Shown here in pieces: positions 49,245 through 58,199 of a DNA stretch of 64,000 nucleotides (position 1 is the first letter of the stretch; each line of letters starts with the position of its first letter). A program made the translations under genes and the position numbers. The notes below the pieces were generated by a model, which saw only the letters and a list, made by a program, of their open reading frames with translations, was not told the DNA's origin and did not search any database. Origin of the DNA: JALYUA01 sp039933215 (lineage in GTDB: Bacteria > Acidobacteriota > Thermoanaerobaculia > UBA5066 > Gp7-AA6); NCBI GenBank assembly GCA_039933215.1, contig JBDTOO010000009.1:10549-74548 (forward strand). Direction: 5' to 3'.

Positions 49245-50009
49245 TTACGAGCGAGGCACGACGGGCGGGGAGTGAGGAGCGGGGGCCGCCGGAAGGGGCC
49301 GCGGGGTCTGGGCCGGAAGAGGCGTCACCGCGAGCCCGGCCCCGATCGACGCGTCGTCGCTGAGGATGGACACGCGCGCCTTCTGGCGGATCTCCTTCAT
49401 CCACTTCTCGGATTCCTCGTCGAAAACCCGCTGCTGGGACCGCCGCCGCATCTCCTCCGAAACCTTCTCGAACGCCTCGGGAAGCTGTCCGGCGGCCCTG
49501 CGCTCCGGCGCATAGACGGTGTCGTACTCCTCGCGGGCCCGCTCCTCGTCCGCGAACGCGACCGGACGAAATCGCTCCTGCAGATACTTCTGCACGACGA
49601 TCTGTCTTTCGAGGGCGGCCCGGACCTCGTCCGGGGTCATCCCGGCGGCGGCGAACTCGGCCACCGGATCCTTCCCCTGGCTCTTCAGGCGTTCGCGGAG
49701 GCGCTCCAGAGCGCCGTCGACTTCCGCCGGCTCGGGCGTCGCCGGCCCGAAACGCAGCGCTTCCCGGTACTGGAGCCGCTGATCGATGAGCGCGTCGAGG
49801 ACGCGCCCGCGAAATGCCCCCGGAGCCTCGCCCGGGGAGGGCTGCAACGCGGAGATCGCCATGGCCTTGCGGACCTCGCTCTCCGGGATCGCGACGTCGT
49901 CGACCGTCGCCGCGATCCGGTCCACGATCGCGCCGGCGCCGGATCCCGGGACTGACGGGACGAAGAGGACGAGAACCGCGAGGAGGGCGGCGGCGGGAAA
50001 ACGGCTCAC
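49245..50009 (-). CDS. SurA-N-like periplasmic chaperone without a visible PPIase domain
   Basis: A 254-residue exported protein. The signal peptide is AAALLAVLVLFVPSVPGSGA. IVDRIAATVDDVAIPESEVR and RGRVLDALIDQRLQYREALR match the SurA N-terminal chaperone domain, and YLQERFRPV with EEYDTVYAPERR matches its C-terminal helix. Full SurA is about 430 residues with one or two parvulin domains, and I see none here. The C-terminus is a Pro/Ala-rich tail. A role in outer-membrane protein folding is inferred. The GTG start has a TATGAT box 6 bases upstream and no ribosome-binding site. Confidence 0.82.
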   Translation of the reverse strand: MSRFPAAALLAVLVLFVPSVPGSGAGAIVDRIAATVDDVAIPESEVRKAMAISALQPSPGEAPGAFRGRVLDALIDQRLQYREALRFGPATPEPAEVDGALERLRERLKSQGKDPVAEFAAAGMTPDEVRAALERQIVVQKYLQERFRPVAFADEERAREEYDTVYAPERRAAGQLPEAFEKVSEEMRRRSQQRVFDEESEKWMKEIRQKARVSILSDDASIGAGLAVTPLPAQTPRPLPAAPAPHSPPVVPRS

Positions 50010-50015
50010 GACGTC

Positions 50016-50021
50016 ATCATA
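50016..50021 (-). promoter_or_regulatory. Candidate -10 box of the SurA-like gene
   Basis: TATGAT on the minus strand, 6 bases before the GTG start. It lies in the 44-base divergent gap shared with rsmI. Confidence 0.4.
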
Positions 50022-50040
50022 ACGGCGCGGAGGCGCGTGC

Positions 50041-50046
50041 TATTTT
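50041..50046 (+). promoter_or_regulatory. Candidate extended -10 box of rsmI
   Basis: TATTTT preceded by TGC, 7 bases before the rsmI ATG, with no Shine-Dalgarno sequence. Confidence 0.4.
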
Positions 50047-50053
50047 GCCGGCG

Positions 50054-50908
50054 ATGCCGAAATCGCGGGAGCCCGGGAGCCTCTGGATCGTCGGGACGCC
50101 GATCGGCAACCTCGAGGACCTGTCGCCCCGTGCCCTCCGCGTTCTTTCGGAGGCGAACGCCATCTACTGCGAGGACACGCGCGTGACCGCGAAGCTCGCG
50201 GCGCGCTTCGGGCTGGCGGCCGCCCGCATCTCGTGTCCCGCGCCCCGGGAGGCCGCGCGGGAAGAGGAGGTGCTCGCGCGGCTTCGGGCGGGTGAGACCG
50301 TCGCCTTCGTGTCCGACGCCGGGATGCCCGCCGTCTCGGATCCGGGCGACCGGCTGGTCGCGGCGGCGGCGGCCGCGGGCTTTCCCGTGTACGTCGTGCC
50401 CGGGCCCTCCGCGGTCTCCGCCGCGATCGCGCTGTCGGGCATCCCCGCGGTCCCCCACGTGTTCCTGGGATTCCTGCCGGCGCGCTCGGGCGAGCGCGTG
50501 CGGGCCCTCGAGGCGCGGCGCGCCGGCCGCGAGGCGCTGGTCTGGTTCGAGTCGCCCCACCGGCTCGTGGCGTCGCTCGAGGACGCCGCCCGGGTACTGG
50601 GCCCCCGCCGGGCCTGCGTGGCGCGGGAGCTGACCAAGGTGCACGAGGAGGCGGTGCGGGGAACCCTTCCGGAGATCGCCGGGGTCTTCCGGTCCCGCGG
50701 ACCGGGTCGCGGGGAGATCACCGTCGTGGTCGAGGGCGCTGCCGCCTCCGAAGATCGCGCTCCCATCTCGGACGACCAGCTGGACGCCGCGATCCGGGAC
50801 GCGGTCCGGGACGGCCTGGACAAGCGCGCGCTCTCCCGCGAGCTGGCCGCGAGGACGGGCCGGCCGGCCCGCGAGATCTACGCCCGGGCCGTCCTGCTCT
50901 CGCGGTGA
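50054..50908 (+). CDS. rsmI: 16S rRNA (cytidine1402-2'-O)-methyltransferase
   Basis: A 284-residue tetrapyrrole-methylase-fold enzyme that 2'-O-methylates C1402 in the 16S decoding centre. Family motifs are SLWIVGTPIGNLEDLSPRAL, IYCEDTRVTAKL, VAFVSDAGMPAVSDPGDRL and VYVVPGPSAVSAAIALSG. FLPARSGERVRALE and CVARELTKVHEE follow, then a C-terminal helical segment. The frame is open well upstream but the ATG at 50054 fits the family N-terminus. It is divergent from the SurA-like gene by 44 bases. Confidence 0.96.
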   Translation: MPKSREPGSLWIVGTPIGNLEDLSPRALRVLSEANAIYCEDTRVTAKLAARFGLAAARISCPAPREAAREEEVLARLRAGETVAFVSDAGMPAVSDPGDRLVAAAAAAGFPVYVVPGPSAVSAAIALSGIPAVPHVFLGFLPARSGERVRALEARRAGREALVWFESPHRLVASLEDAARVLGPRRACVARELTKVHEEAVRGTLPEIAGVFRSRGPGRGEITVVVEGAAASEDRAPISDDQLDAAIRDAVRDGLDKRALSRELAARTGRPAREIYARAVLLSR

Positions 50909-50956
50909 CCTCGGGGCGCCCGCGCCGCCGCGAACGTCCGCCCGACCGTCAGCCCT

Positions 50957-52189
50957 TCAGCCCTTCTCCGCCGCGTCCTGGCGGCTGACGCTGGTCAGGG
51001 CGTCCAGCTCCCGCGCCGCCTGATCGAGAGCGGCGGGAGGAAGCGTCCCGGCGGTCCCCTCCCCCTCGCCGGCATCGGGCGGCTCGGCGAAGATCCGCTG
51101 CTGGAGGGCGAGCTCCGCCGCCAGGGGCGCGAAGACCTCGCGGTCTCCCCGGGCGTCGGGGTAGTCCCAGAGGCCGTTGGGGCAGTGCCGGTCATCCTCC
51201 CAGCCGGGGTGGTTGACGATCGGGTACCAGCAGATCCCTTCTAGGGGCACGCCGAGGCGGATCGCGGCCCGGCCTTCGCCGGCGATATACCTCAGCCATT
51301 CCGGCCGCGTGTCCCCTTCGATGCCCGTTTCGGCGATGAAGATCGGGCGGCGATACCGCTCCCACACCTCGCGGACCATGTACCGCACGGGCAGATGCTG
51401 AGGATGCGACGGAACGAGCACCGCGCCGTTGTGGATCCACTGGTTCTGCACGTAGTAATTCAAACCCATGACATCCAGGGCGTCCTCGCTGCCGCCGAGC
51501 TCCGGGTTCCGGCGGCCCGCGATCATGTCCCAGGCGGCGAACTGCGACTGCCGGTAGTTCTCGGCAACGAGACGGTCCTGCGGACGCGTCGGGTCCGCGA
51601 GGATGTCGATGATGGGTTCCGGCTGCACGAGGCGGACGCCCGGGATCGCGGCGCGCAGCTCCGCCGTCGCCGCGAGACAGGCGCGAACGAGCTGCATCTT
51701 GAGCTCGTCGCCGCGCTGCCTCGCGAAGGGATTGAAGAATCCCGCGTCGCCCCCCGCGTAGGACAGGAACGAGATCTCGTTGACGGGCGCGACGAAAGCC
51801 GTCTCATCCGTCTCCCCGGCGAGCAGCCGGGCGAAAGCGCGCGCGTACCGCCGGAAGCGCTCGACGAACCCGGCGGTGAACGGATCCACCTCGTCGGGAA
51901 ATCCGAAATGCAGGAGGTCCCAGATGACCTGCGTACGCGTCTCCCGCGCGGCGCGCAGCATCGGCGCGACGCGGCTCCAGTCGTAGCGACCGCCGCCCGC
52001 GTCGACCTGCGGCCACGGAACGCCGTCGCGAGCGGCGTCGATGCCGACTTCATGCAGTCTCTCGTAGTCCCGGCGCACCAGCGCGTCGTGATGCGTCGAG
52101 GCGATCAGGTCGAGCCGCTGGTGGTCGCGGTGGCGCCGGTGGTTCGAGCACTCGAACCCTCCAAGAAAAAAGCTCCGGAACAGGGGCAT
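50957..52189 (-). CDS. GH clan A glycosidase-like protein (family 1 style)
   Basis: A 410-residue (beta/alpha)8 protein. LFRSFFLGGFECSNHRR and RLDLIASTHHDALV open the barrel. The catalytic acid/base is most likely Glu in VAPVNEISFLSY after strand 4, and the nucleophile Glu in PIFIAETGIEGD after strand 7, as in family 1 and related clan A enzymes. Substrate is unknown. The open frame extends upstream into the M20 peptidase gene; the ATG at 52189, four bases after that gene's stop, is the natural start. It is the last gene of the SDR-CPBP-M20 unit. Confidence 0.85.
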   Translation of the reverse strand: MPLFRSFFLGGFECSNHRRHRDHQRLDLIASTHHDALVRRDYERLHEVGIDAARDGVPWPQVDAGGGRYDWSRVAPMLRAARETRTQVIWDLLHFGFPDEVDPFTAGFVERFRRYARAFARLLAGETDETAFVAPVNEISFLSYAGGDAGFFNPFARQRGDELKMQLVRACLAATAELRAAIPGVRLVQPEPIIDILADPTRPQDRLVAENYRQSQFAAWDMIAGRRNPELGGSEDALDVMGLNYYVQNQWIHNGAVLVPSHPQHLPVRYMVREVWERYRRPIFIAETGIEGDTRPEWLRYIAGEGRAAIRLGVPLEGICWYPIVNHPGWEDDRHCPNGLWDYPDARGDREVFAPLAAELALQQRIFAEPPDAGEGEGTAGTLPPAALDQAARELDALTSVSRQDAAEKG

Positions 52190-52193
52190 CGGC

Positions 52194-53744
52194 TCAATCC
52201 ACCCAGGCGAGGCGGGCGAGGATGGCCGCATAGACGTCGATCCCGTCCCAGAGGTTCTGGATCCGCAGATTCTCGTTCGCGGCGTGCTGGTTGTTGTCGT
52301 GATTGGCGATCGGAACGCCCACGACCGGTGTCGCCAACTTCTCCCGGAAGAGATGCATCGGGATGCTGCCACCGAGCATGGGAAGGGCGATGACGGGGCC
52401 GCCCGACGCTCCCGAGACGACGTCCACGATCGCCCGCGACGCCGGAAGGTCCATCGGGGTGCGGGACGCCGGGTATCCGGAGCCCCAGACCATCCGCGCC
52501 AGGCGGCCCCGGCGCCGCGCGGACTCGTCGGGCGCCGCCTCCACCACCGTGTAACCCCGCGCCCGCACGTGGGCCTCGATGGCCTTCCGGATGCCCTCGA
52601 GCGTCTGGTCCGGTACGAGCCGGAAGTCGATCGACGCGGTCGCCTCCGTCGGGATCGAGTTCGTCGCGCGCTCTCCGACCGCGCCGCCCGAGATGCCGCG
52701 CAGATTCAGCGCCGGTCTCTGGATGGCCGCGATCAGGCGATCTCCCCGCCCCTCCGGTCGCGCGATCGCGAGCTCGTCCGCGAGGGCGGCGTCCGTGTCG
52801 GGGGCCGCGGCGATCGCGCGGCGCTCGAGCTCGGTGAGGGGGCGAACCCCATCGGCGAAGCCGGCGACCGTGACAAAGCCGTCGGCGTCGCGCATGCTCG
52901 CGAGAAGCGTCGCGAGCGCCGCGATCGGATTCGGCGCCCAGTTGCCGTAGTGTCCGCTGTGCAGGCGGCGGGAGGGGCCGTAGAGCGTGATCGTGAGATC
53001 CGTGACGCCGCGGGCCCCGAAGTAGACCTGCATCCGCCGCGTCGTGTGCACCGGCCCGTCGAAGAGGACCCACAGGTCGGAGCGCAGGCGGTCCGCGTAC
53101 TTCTCGAGGATCTCCCCGAGGTGCGGCGAGCCCGCCTCCTCTTCGCCCTCGAAGAAGAATTTCAGATTGCAGGAGGGGGCGATGCCGGCCGCTCGGATCG
53201 CGTCGAGAGCCGTCAGGATGCCGACCACGGGAGCCTTGTCATCGCTCGCCGAGCGCGCGTAGATCCGCCACTCGGGCGGAATCGGAGCGCGCAGGTCCTC
53301 CCACGGAATTTCCCGGCCCTTCGCTTCGAGGGGCCCGTCGCGCAGCCGCGGGATCCAGGGGTCGCCCGTCCAGTCGCGAGGATCCACCGGCTGGCCGTCG
53401 TAGTGGGCGTAGAGGACGATCGTGCGCGAGGCCCCGGGCACCTCGAGCGATCCGAACACCGCCGGCGGCGCGTTCGGAACGCGGAGGAACTGGGGATGGA
53501 TGCCCCGCTTCTCCAGGGCCGCGGCGACCGCCGCCGCGCTCTTCTCGATATTCGGCCCGTCGGAGGCGACGTTCGGCACACCGAGGAGACCGACGAGCTC
53601 CCGCACGATCGCGACCTCGTGGGCGGCGCGATAGGCGCCGACTCGCTCGCGAAGCGCGGACGCCGTCGGGATCCCGGGGCGGGTCCCGCCCGGGGACGCC
53701 GCGGCGAGGCACAGGAGCGCCGCGACCGCGGGAACGCGCGTCAG
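52194..53744 (-). CDS. M20-family metallopeptidase, exported, apparent CTG start
   Basis: A roughly 516-residue zinc peptidase. VLYAHYDGQPVDPRDWTGDP gives His and Asp ligands, SDDKAPVVG the bridging Asp, FEGEEEAGSPH the catalytic and ligand Glu pair, and DNNQHAANENL the final His. SGHYGNWAPNP belongs to the dimerisation lid, as in carnosinase-like M20 dipeptidases. A signal peptide (RVPAVAALLCLAAASPGG) immediately follows a CTG that overlaps the upstream TGA (CTGA), with GGAG 8 bases before it. No ATG, GTG or TTG is available in frame before the signal peptide. A GTG further in (about residue 38) would remove the signal. An unusual start is therefore likely. Confidence 0.88.
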   Translation of the reverse strand: MTRVPAVAALLCLAAASPGGTRPGIPTASALRERVGAYRAAHEVAIVRELVGLLGVPNVASDGPNIEKSAAAVAAALEKRGIHPQFLRVPNAPPAVFGSLEVPGASRTIVLYAHYDGQPVDPRDWTGDPWIPRLRDGPLEAKGREIPWEDLRAPIPPEWRIYARSASDDKAPVVGILTALDAIRAAGIAPSCNLKFFFEGEEEAGSPHLGEILEKYADRLRSDLWVLFDGPVHTTRRMQVYFGARGVTDLTITLYGPSRRLHSGHYGNWAPNPIAALATLLASMRDADGFVTVAGFADGVRPLTELERRAIAAAPDTDAALADELAIARPEGRGDRLIAAIQRPALNLRGISGGAVGERATNSIPTEATASIDFRLVPDQTLEGIRKAIEAHVRARGYTVVEAAPDESARRRGRLARMVWGSGYPASRTPMDLPASRAIVDVVSGASGGPVIALPMLGGSIPMHLFREKLATPVVGVPIANHDNNQHAANENLRIQNLWDGIDVYAAILARLAWVD

Positions 53745-56700
53745 GCGGGGATCTCCGCCGGTGCCGGCTTCTCTTCCGCCGCAGCCGGCTGCCGGCGCCT
53801 CGCCCCGACGAGGGCGAGAGCCGCGGCGGCGAGGAGGGCGATACCGACCCATCCGGCCGCCCGGTCGGCCGCCGCCGGCTGCGCGAGCAGCCGGGAAGCG
53901 GCAGAGCCGCCGAACGCGAGCGCGCCGAAGAACACCCATGCCGCCGCGTGATCGCGCAGCAGAGCGAACGCCGAGATGGCGAGCCACCCCGCCATCAGCA
54001 AGGACCCTGCGAGGCCGCCCGCGAGCTCCACCGCCGACCGGGCGGAGCCGGGAAGGAGCGCCACGACCGCTCCGATCAGGACGAGCGCCCGAACGTCGGC
54101 GCGCCGCAGCAGCGCTTCGCGGAATCCGCGGGCCACGACGGCGGCGACCGCCGCCGCCAGAAACGTCAGGGTCGCCGCCGACCAGAGCACCGCGAGTGAC
54201 GGGATCGCCCTCTCCATCGCGGAAGGCAAGGAGGGGTCCGGATCGAAGAGCGCCGGCACCGCGCGCCCGACGATCCGCGTCCATCGGGAGAGCCCGGCGA
54301 GCCCTGCAGCCGCGATCCCCGCCCGGAGAAGGGCGTCTCCGAGGCCGCCCTGGGAGCGCAGCGCGCGCTGCCAGGCCGGTCGGGCCGCGGAGAAGAGCAC
54401 GAATCCGATCGCGGCCACACACAGCACGCCGAGCCAGCCGATCAGCAGAGACATGAGCGCGGTGAAGCGAAACGTCGCGAGCGGGAGCTCCGTCCGGTAC
54501 TGGCGGAAGACCGTCGGGTAGGCGTTCGCGATCGCGGCCGCCGCGAGGAGCGCGGCGGGGACGAGCGGACGCAGGAGTCCCCGCCAGCGGAAATCGGAGC
54601 GGCGGGCGGCGCGCAGGAACACGACGATCCCGAAGCCGACGAATGCCCCGGAGGCGACGATCCGCAATCCGAGGAGGAGCCAGTCGATCGACGTCTTCCG
54701 GCGATCGCGCTCCAGGAAGGACTCGGGGACGTGGATCGATGGGTAGAAGGCGGACAGGCGGCTGCCCTGGAAGACCGCCGTGAGCCGCGGAGCCGCCTCC
54801 GCGACTCCGGAGCGCGACTCGAGGACGACGGTGGTGTCGACGCGCCTGGGCCTGGCCCGCGTGCCGACCTCGAGCACCCTGTAGTCCCCTGCCGGATAGC
54901 CCAGGGCGGCCGCCGTCCCCGTCGCTCGCGCGCGCGCCCGGGAGTCGTCCGGAGCCGGACCGCCGGTCGCGGCCTCCTCCTTGGGGTTCAGGAACCCGAT
55001 GACCCGCGCCCGGCGAGGATCGACGAAGACCTTCCACTCCTCCTTGCGCATCGGCTCGAAGAAGCGAACCACCCAGAAGTTCAGGGGAAGGGTCGTCCGG
55101 CCGAGACGCTCGAAGGCGGCGACGCCGGATCGCCGCACGACGTAGCGAGCGGCCGCATCCGAGAAGCCGTCGATCCGGCCGGATTCGGCGGGCTCGCTTC
55201 CCCGGACGTCCGTGTCCTCCGCGAAGCCCGTGCCGCCGTAGGAGACCGTGTGAAATCTGCCGGAGGCGATCCCGTTTGTCTCGAGAAAGCGCCGCGCAAT
55301 CGTCTCGGCGCGTGCGCGGCCGATCCCGTCTTCGACGCGAGCCGCCGACCCGGAAGGAAAAAAGAAGCTCCCCCCCAGCAGAACGGCGGCGATTCCGGCC
55401 AACGCGAACGTGCGCGCCGATACGCGCCGGACCGGCGGCACCGGTTCCGCCGTGAGAGGGGGCGGCGGCGGCTCGGGGGCCGACCCGATGTCCGCGTTCG
55501 TCAGGCCGGCGTCCGAAGTGAAGCCGCCCCGGCGGGCGGCCAGCACCGCCGAGGCGACGAGCGGCACCAGCAGGATCCCGGACGCGATCCCCCCCGAGAT
55601 GACGTAGTAAGCGTCGTGCGAGCGAAGCATCAGGAGCGCCGTGTACAGCGCGTCGACGGTGAAGTGCCAGACGAGGAGCGGCAAGACCCCGAAACGCAGC
55701 ATCACGAACCCCATCACGACGCCGACGAAGCCCACTTCCAGCCCGCGGATATAGAAGGGCTGATTCGGATACGTCGAATGGCCGAATCCCCAGATGAAGG
55801 CCGGGATGACGACCGCGAGAAACCGACCCGCGCCGAGCCGGTCGAGGAACGAGATCGAGAACATCCGGCTGATGCCCTCCTCGGAGATCGCCGGAAGAAA
55901 CCCGATCAACAGCACGGTCGCCCAGGGAAAGGCCGTCGAGAGCATGTCGCTGTAAGGGACCTCGGCCGGCGACCACGCTCCGAACCGCTCCGCGACGACG
56001 TAGAACACGGCCTGGTATCCCGTGAAGAACGCGACGAGCGCGTAGCCCAGCAGGACGCTCCGGAAGAACGATTTCGAGATCAGTGCCCGCCCGGAGAAGA
56101 TCGCCGAGAAGGAGAGCTGCCGGGGGAATCTCTCCCGGTAGAGCGGTTCCGCCGCCGCGACGATGCAGGCGATCAGCGCGCCGATCGCGATGGCGCCGAA
56201 GACGCCGAGCACGATCTCTTTCGTGAGATGGCTCGAGAGGGGACTCGAGGTCTCGTATTCGTAGATCGACATCGGGATGTTGTTCAGCGTGTTGAGCAGG
56301 GCGAGAAGGAATCCCACGATTCCGAACGCGCCGACGAGACCCCAGCGGACGTCGCGCCGGGAAATCCGCGTGATGAGCACGCCGAGCATCGCGAGAAAAG
56401 TCAGGATCAGGGCGAACGTCGCCGCCTGTCCCGCCGCTTCGTTCTTCGAGCGCAGAGTCCGGTAGTCGCGCTGCCAGGCCTCGGGGACGTGGACGAACTC
56501 TTCGAAGCCGGTCACCTCGTCCCCGGAGATCTGTGTCCGATACCGACGAGTGGCGCCCGCCATCCGGAGTCCCTCGACCTCGTCGACGAACGTCCAGTCG
56601 CCGCGCTTCGGTCGCGCCACCGGGACGGCCTCCACTTCCCGGAGGCGTCCGGCGGCCAGGCCCCGTTCCGCGAGAAACCGCGAGGCGAGGGCCCGGGCGT

Positions 56701-57175
56701 CGGCGCGCGCGAGCGATCGCCCGGGGGACTCTTCCCGCCGCACCGAGCTCCAGGAGACGAGGTCCCCCGTGGGAGAGATCGAGACGCGCTCCTCTTCCTT
56801 CACGCCGGAACGGAACCAGCGCAGGTCCCAGTGCCAGATGCGGGCCTCCCGGCCGTAGAGCTTGGACGCCTTCTCGAGGCCGAGCTCGCGCTCGAGGTAG
56901 ACCTTCGGCTCCTCGTCGACGCCGAACCGCGCGGCAAATCGCGTTCCGGCGACGGAACGGCCGTGAGCCGTGAGGAACCGCTCGCCCCGCGCGCGCGCCT
57001 CGTTGCGGTTCACGCGGAACTCAATCGAAGCTTCGGGAAACGCGCGGCGGAAGAGGGCCGCCGTCGTGCCGGCGCCGACGGCCAGGATCGCCAGGCACGC
57101 GAGGACGAAACGCCAGTCCCTCCGGTCGAACCGTTCCAGGCGGGATCCCGCCGATCCCGGAGCGTCCGCGCTCAT
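53741..57175 (-). CDS. Giant CPBP (Abi/CAAX-type) membrane protein with two extracytoplasmic domains
   Basis: A 1144-residue multi-pass protein. After one helix (about 22-44) comes a first extracytoplasmic region (50-245) with two PepSY-like stretches. The CPBP glutamic-protease core then follows within helices, with ISEEGISRMF (EE at 432-433), IWGFGHSTYP (463-472) and LVWHFTVDALY (His504), the presumed catalytic residues. A second, related extracytoplasmic region (about 585-810) and seven or more C-terminal helices complete it. Most CPBP proteins are 200-350 residues, so this one is exceptional. The ATG overlaps the SDR stop (ATGA) and its stop overlaps the M20 start. The nature of its substrate is unknown. 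Confidence 0.88.
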   Translation of the reverse strand: MSADAPGSAGSRLERFDRRDWRFVLACLAILAVGAGTTAALFRRAFPEASIEFRVNRNEARARGERFLTAHGRSVAGTRFAARFGVDEEPKVYLERELGLEKASKLYGREARIWHWDLRWFRSGVKEEERVSISPTGDLVSWSSVRREESPGRSLARADARALASRFLAERGLAAGRLREVEAVPVARPKRGDWTFVDEVEGLRMAGATRRYRTQISGDEVTGFEEFVHVPEAWQRDYRTLRSKNEAAGQAATFALILTFLAMLGVLITRISRRDVRWGLVGAFGIVGFLLALLNTLNNIPMSIYEYETSSPLSSHLTKEIVLGVFGAIAIGALIACIVAAAEPLYRERFPRQLSFSAIFSGRALISKSFFRSVLLGYALVAFFTGYQAVFYVVAERFGAWSPAEVPYSDMLSTAFPWATVLLIGFLPAISEEGISRMFSISFLDRLGAGRFLAVVIPAFIWGFGHSTYPNQPFYIRGLEVGFVGVVMGFVMLRFGVLPLLVWHFTVDALYTALLMLRSHDAYYVISGGIASGILLVPLVASAVLAARRGGFTSDAGLTNADIGSAPEPPPPPLTAEPVPPVRRVSARTFALAGIAAVLLGGSFFFPSGSAARVEDGIGRARAETIARRFLETNGIASGRFHTVSYGGTGFAEDTDVRGSEPAESGRIDGFSDAAARYVVRRSGVAAFERLGRTTLPLNFWVVRFFEPMRKEEWKVFVDPRRARVIGFLNPKEEAATGGPAPDDSRARARATGTAAALGYPAGDYRVLEVGTRARPRRVDTTVVLESRSGVAEAAPRLTAVFQGSRLSAFYPSIHVPESFLERDRRKTSIDWLLLGLRIVASGAFVGFGIVVFLRAARRSDFRWRGLLRPLVPAALLAAAAIANAYPTVFRQYRTELPLATFRFTALMSLLIGWLGVLCVAAIGFVLFSAARPAWQRALRSQGGLGDALLRAGIAAAGLAGLSRWTRIVGRAVPALFDPDPSLPSAMERAIPSLAVLWSAATLTFLAAAVAAVVARGFREALLRRADVRALVLIGAVVALLPGSARSAVELAGGLAGSLLMAGWLAISAFALLRDHAAAWVFFGALAFGGSAASRLLAQPAAADRAAGWVGIALLAAAALALVGARRRQPAAAEEKPAPAEIPA

Positions 57176-57942
57176 CCGACGAGCACGCTTCCGCCGTTGA
57201 CGTTCAGGATCTCGCCCTGCACGTGCCGGGCGAGGTCGGAGACGAGGAAGAGAACGGGTCCGGCGATGTCGCGCGCGGAGGCGACCCGGCCGACCGGGAT
57301 GCCGTGTTCGATCTCCCGCCGGGCGGCGGCGTCGCCCAGTGTGGAGGCGGACATCTCGGTGTCGACCCAGCCCGGAGCGACGGCATTGACGCGGATCCCC
57401 CGAGGGCCGAGCTCGGCGGCGAGGGACTTCGTGTAGGAGATGAGGCCACCCTTGCTGGCGGCGTACGCCGAGTGTCCCGCCTCGCCTCGCTGGCCCGCCG
57501 TCGACGAGATGAACACGATCGAGCCCTTCGTGAGAGCGAGGGGCGCCACCGCCGCGTCCGTCACGAGAAACGCTCCGCGAAGATTCACGGCCAGCGCGCG
57601 GTCCCAGACGTCGAGAGCACCCCCGCCGGCGCGGTCCTCCTCCCACACTCCCGCGTTGTTGACCAGGATGTCGAGGCGGTCCCACGCGGCGACGACGTCG
57701 CGGACGAGCTGCCTCGCCTCCGTGGGGTCCGACACGTCTCCCGCGAGCGCCATGGCCTCACCTCCGGCCGCGCGCAAGTCGTGCACGAGCGCATTGGCGG
57801 AGGACTCGTCCGAGCGGTAGTTGATCGCCACGCGGGCCCCCGCGAGGCAAAGCTCCCGAGCGACGGCCCGCCCGATCCCGCGCGAGCCCCCGGTGACGAG
57901 AGCGGTGCGCGGCGCCAGATCCAGCGTAAAACGTTCCGCCAC
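57172..57942 (-). CDS. Short-chain dehydrogenase/reductase (FabG-like)
   Basis: A 256-residue NAD(P)-dependent oxidoreductase. The cofactor motif is TALVTGGSRGIGRAVA, with DILVNNAGV following. The catalytic set is Ser in VFISSTAGQRG and Tyr/Lys in YAASKGG. The C-terminal LARHVQGEILNVNGGSVLVG is typical of 3-oxoacyl-ACP reductases. It might serve lipid synthesis, but it lies alone upstream of membrane-protein and peptidase genes. GTG start, with a TAGAAT box 9 bases upstream and a heptamer repeat tract about 45 bases upstream. Confidence 0.92.
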   Translation of the reverse strand: MAERFTLDLAPRTALVTGGSRGIGRAVARELCLAGARVAINYRSDESSANALVHDLRAAGGEAMALAGDVSDPTEARQLVRDVVAAWDRLDILVNNAGVWEEDRAGGGALDVWDRALAVNLRGAFLVTDAAVAPLALTKGSIVFISSTAGQRGEAGHSAYAASKGGLISYTKSLAAELGPRGIRVNAVAPGWVDTEMSASTLGDAAARREIEHGIPVGRVASARDIAGPVLFLVSDLARHVQGEILNVNGGSVLVG

Positions 57943-57951
57943 TTGGCCGTC

Positions 57952-57957
57952 ATTCTA
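57952..57957 (-). promoter_or_regulatory. Candidate -10 box of the SDR operon
   Basis: TAGAAT on the minus strand, 9 bases before the GTG start of the SDR gene. No Shine-Dalgarno sequence is present. Confidence 0.45.
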
Positions 57958-57986
57958 GCCGCGAACCGAAAGCGAAACCGGCGGTA

Positions 57987-58021
57987 GAGGAAAGAGGAGA
58001 GAGGAAAGAGGAAAGAGGAAA
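57987..58021. repeat. Heptanucleotide tandem repeat, five copies
   Basis: Five abutting 7-base units (GAGGAAA, GAGGAGA, then GAGGAAA three times), 35 bases with one mismatch. The tract is pure purine on the plus strand and lies just upstream of the SDR promoter. Confidence 0.85.
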
Positions 58022-58147
58022 CGGGAGAGAGATCGGGAAGCGCGCAGTCCTTCAAGGCGAGCGCTCTGAGCGGTCGAGGCTGAGCCGAGCCGCGGCTTGT
58101 GCCTGAGACGAACTGGACGAGCGGCACGTCCCCAGAAGCGCCCCGGT

Positions 58148-58199
58148 CGCATCGCGAATAGTCTCCGCGCGATTCCGCGCGGAGGAGGTTCGCGATGCG
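58148..58199. repeat. Compound inverted repeat 1
   Basis: The outer 11-bp stem (58148-58158 with 58189-58199) and inner 9-bp stem (58163-58171 with 58176-58184) are both perfect. They are separated by a symmetrical 4x4 internal loop and closed by ATTC. It could be a structured RNA element, a dispersed palindromic repeat or a transcription-end structure for holA. Confidence 0.8.

Noticed and set aside
57987..58021. CRISPR-like array
   Set aside because: Seven-base units without spacers; this is a simple tandem repeat.
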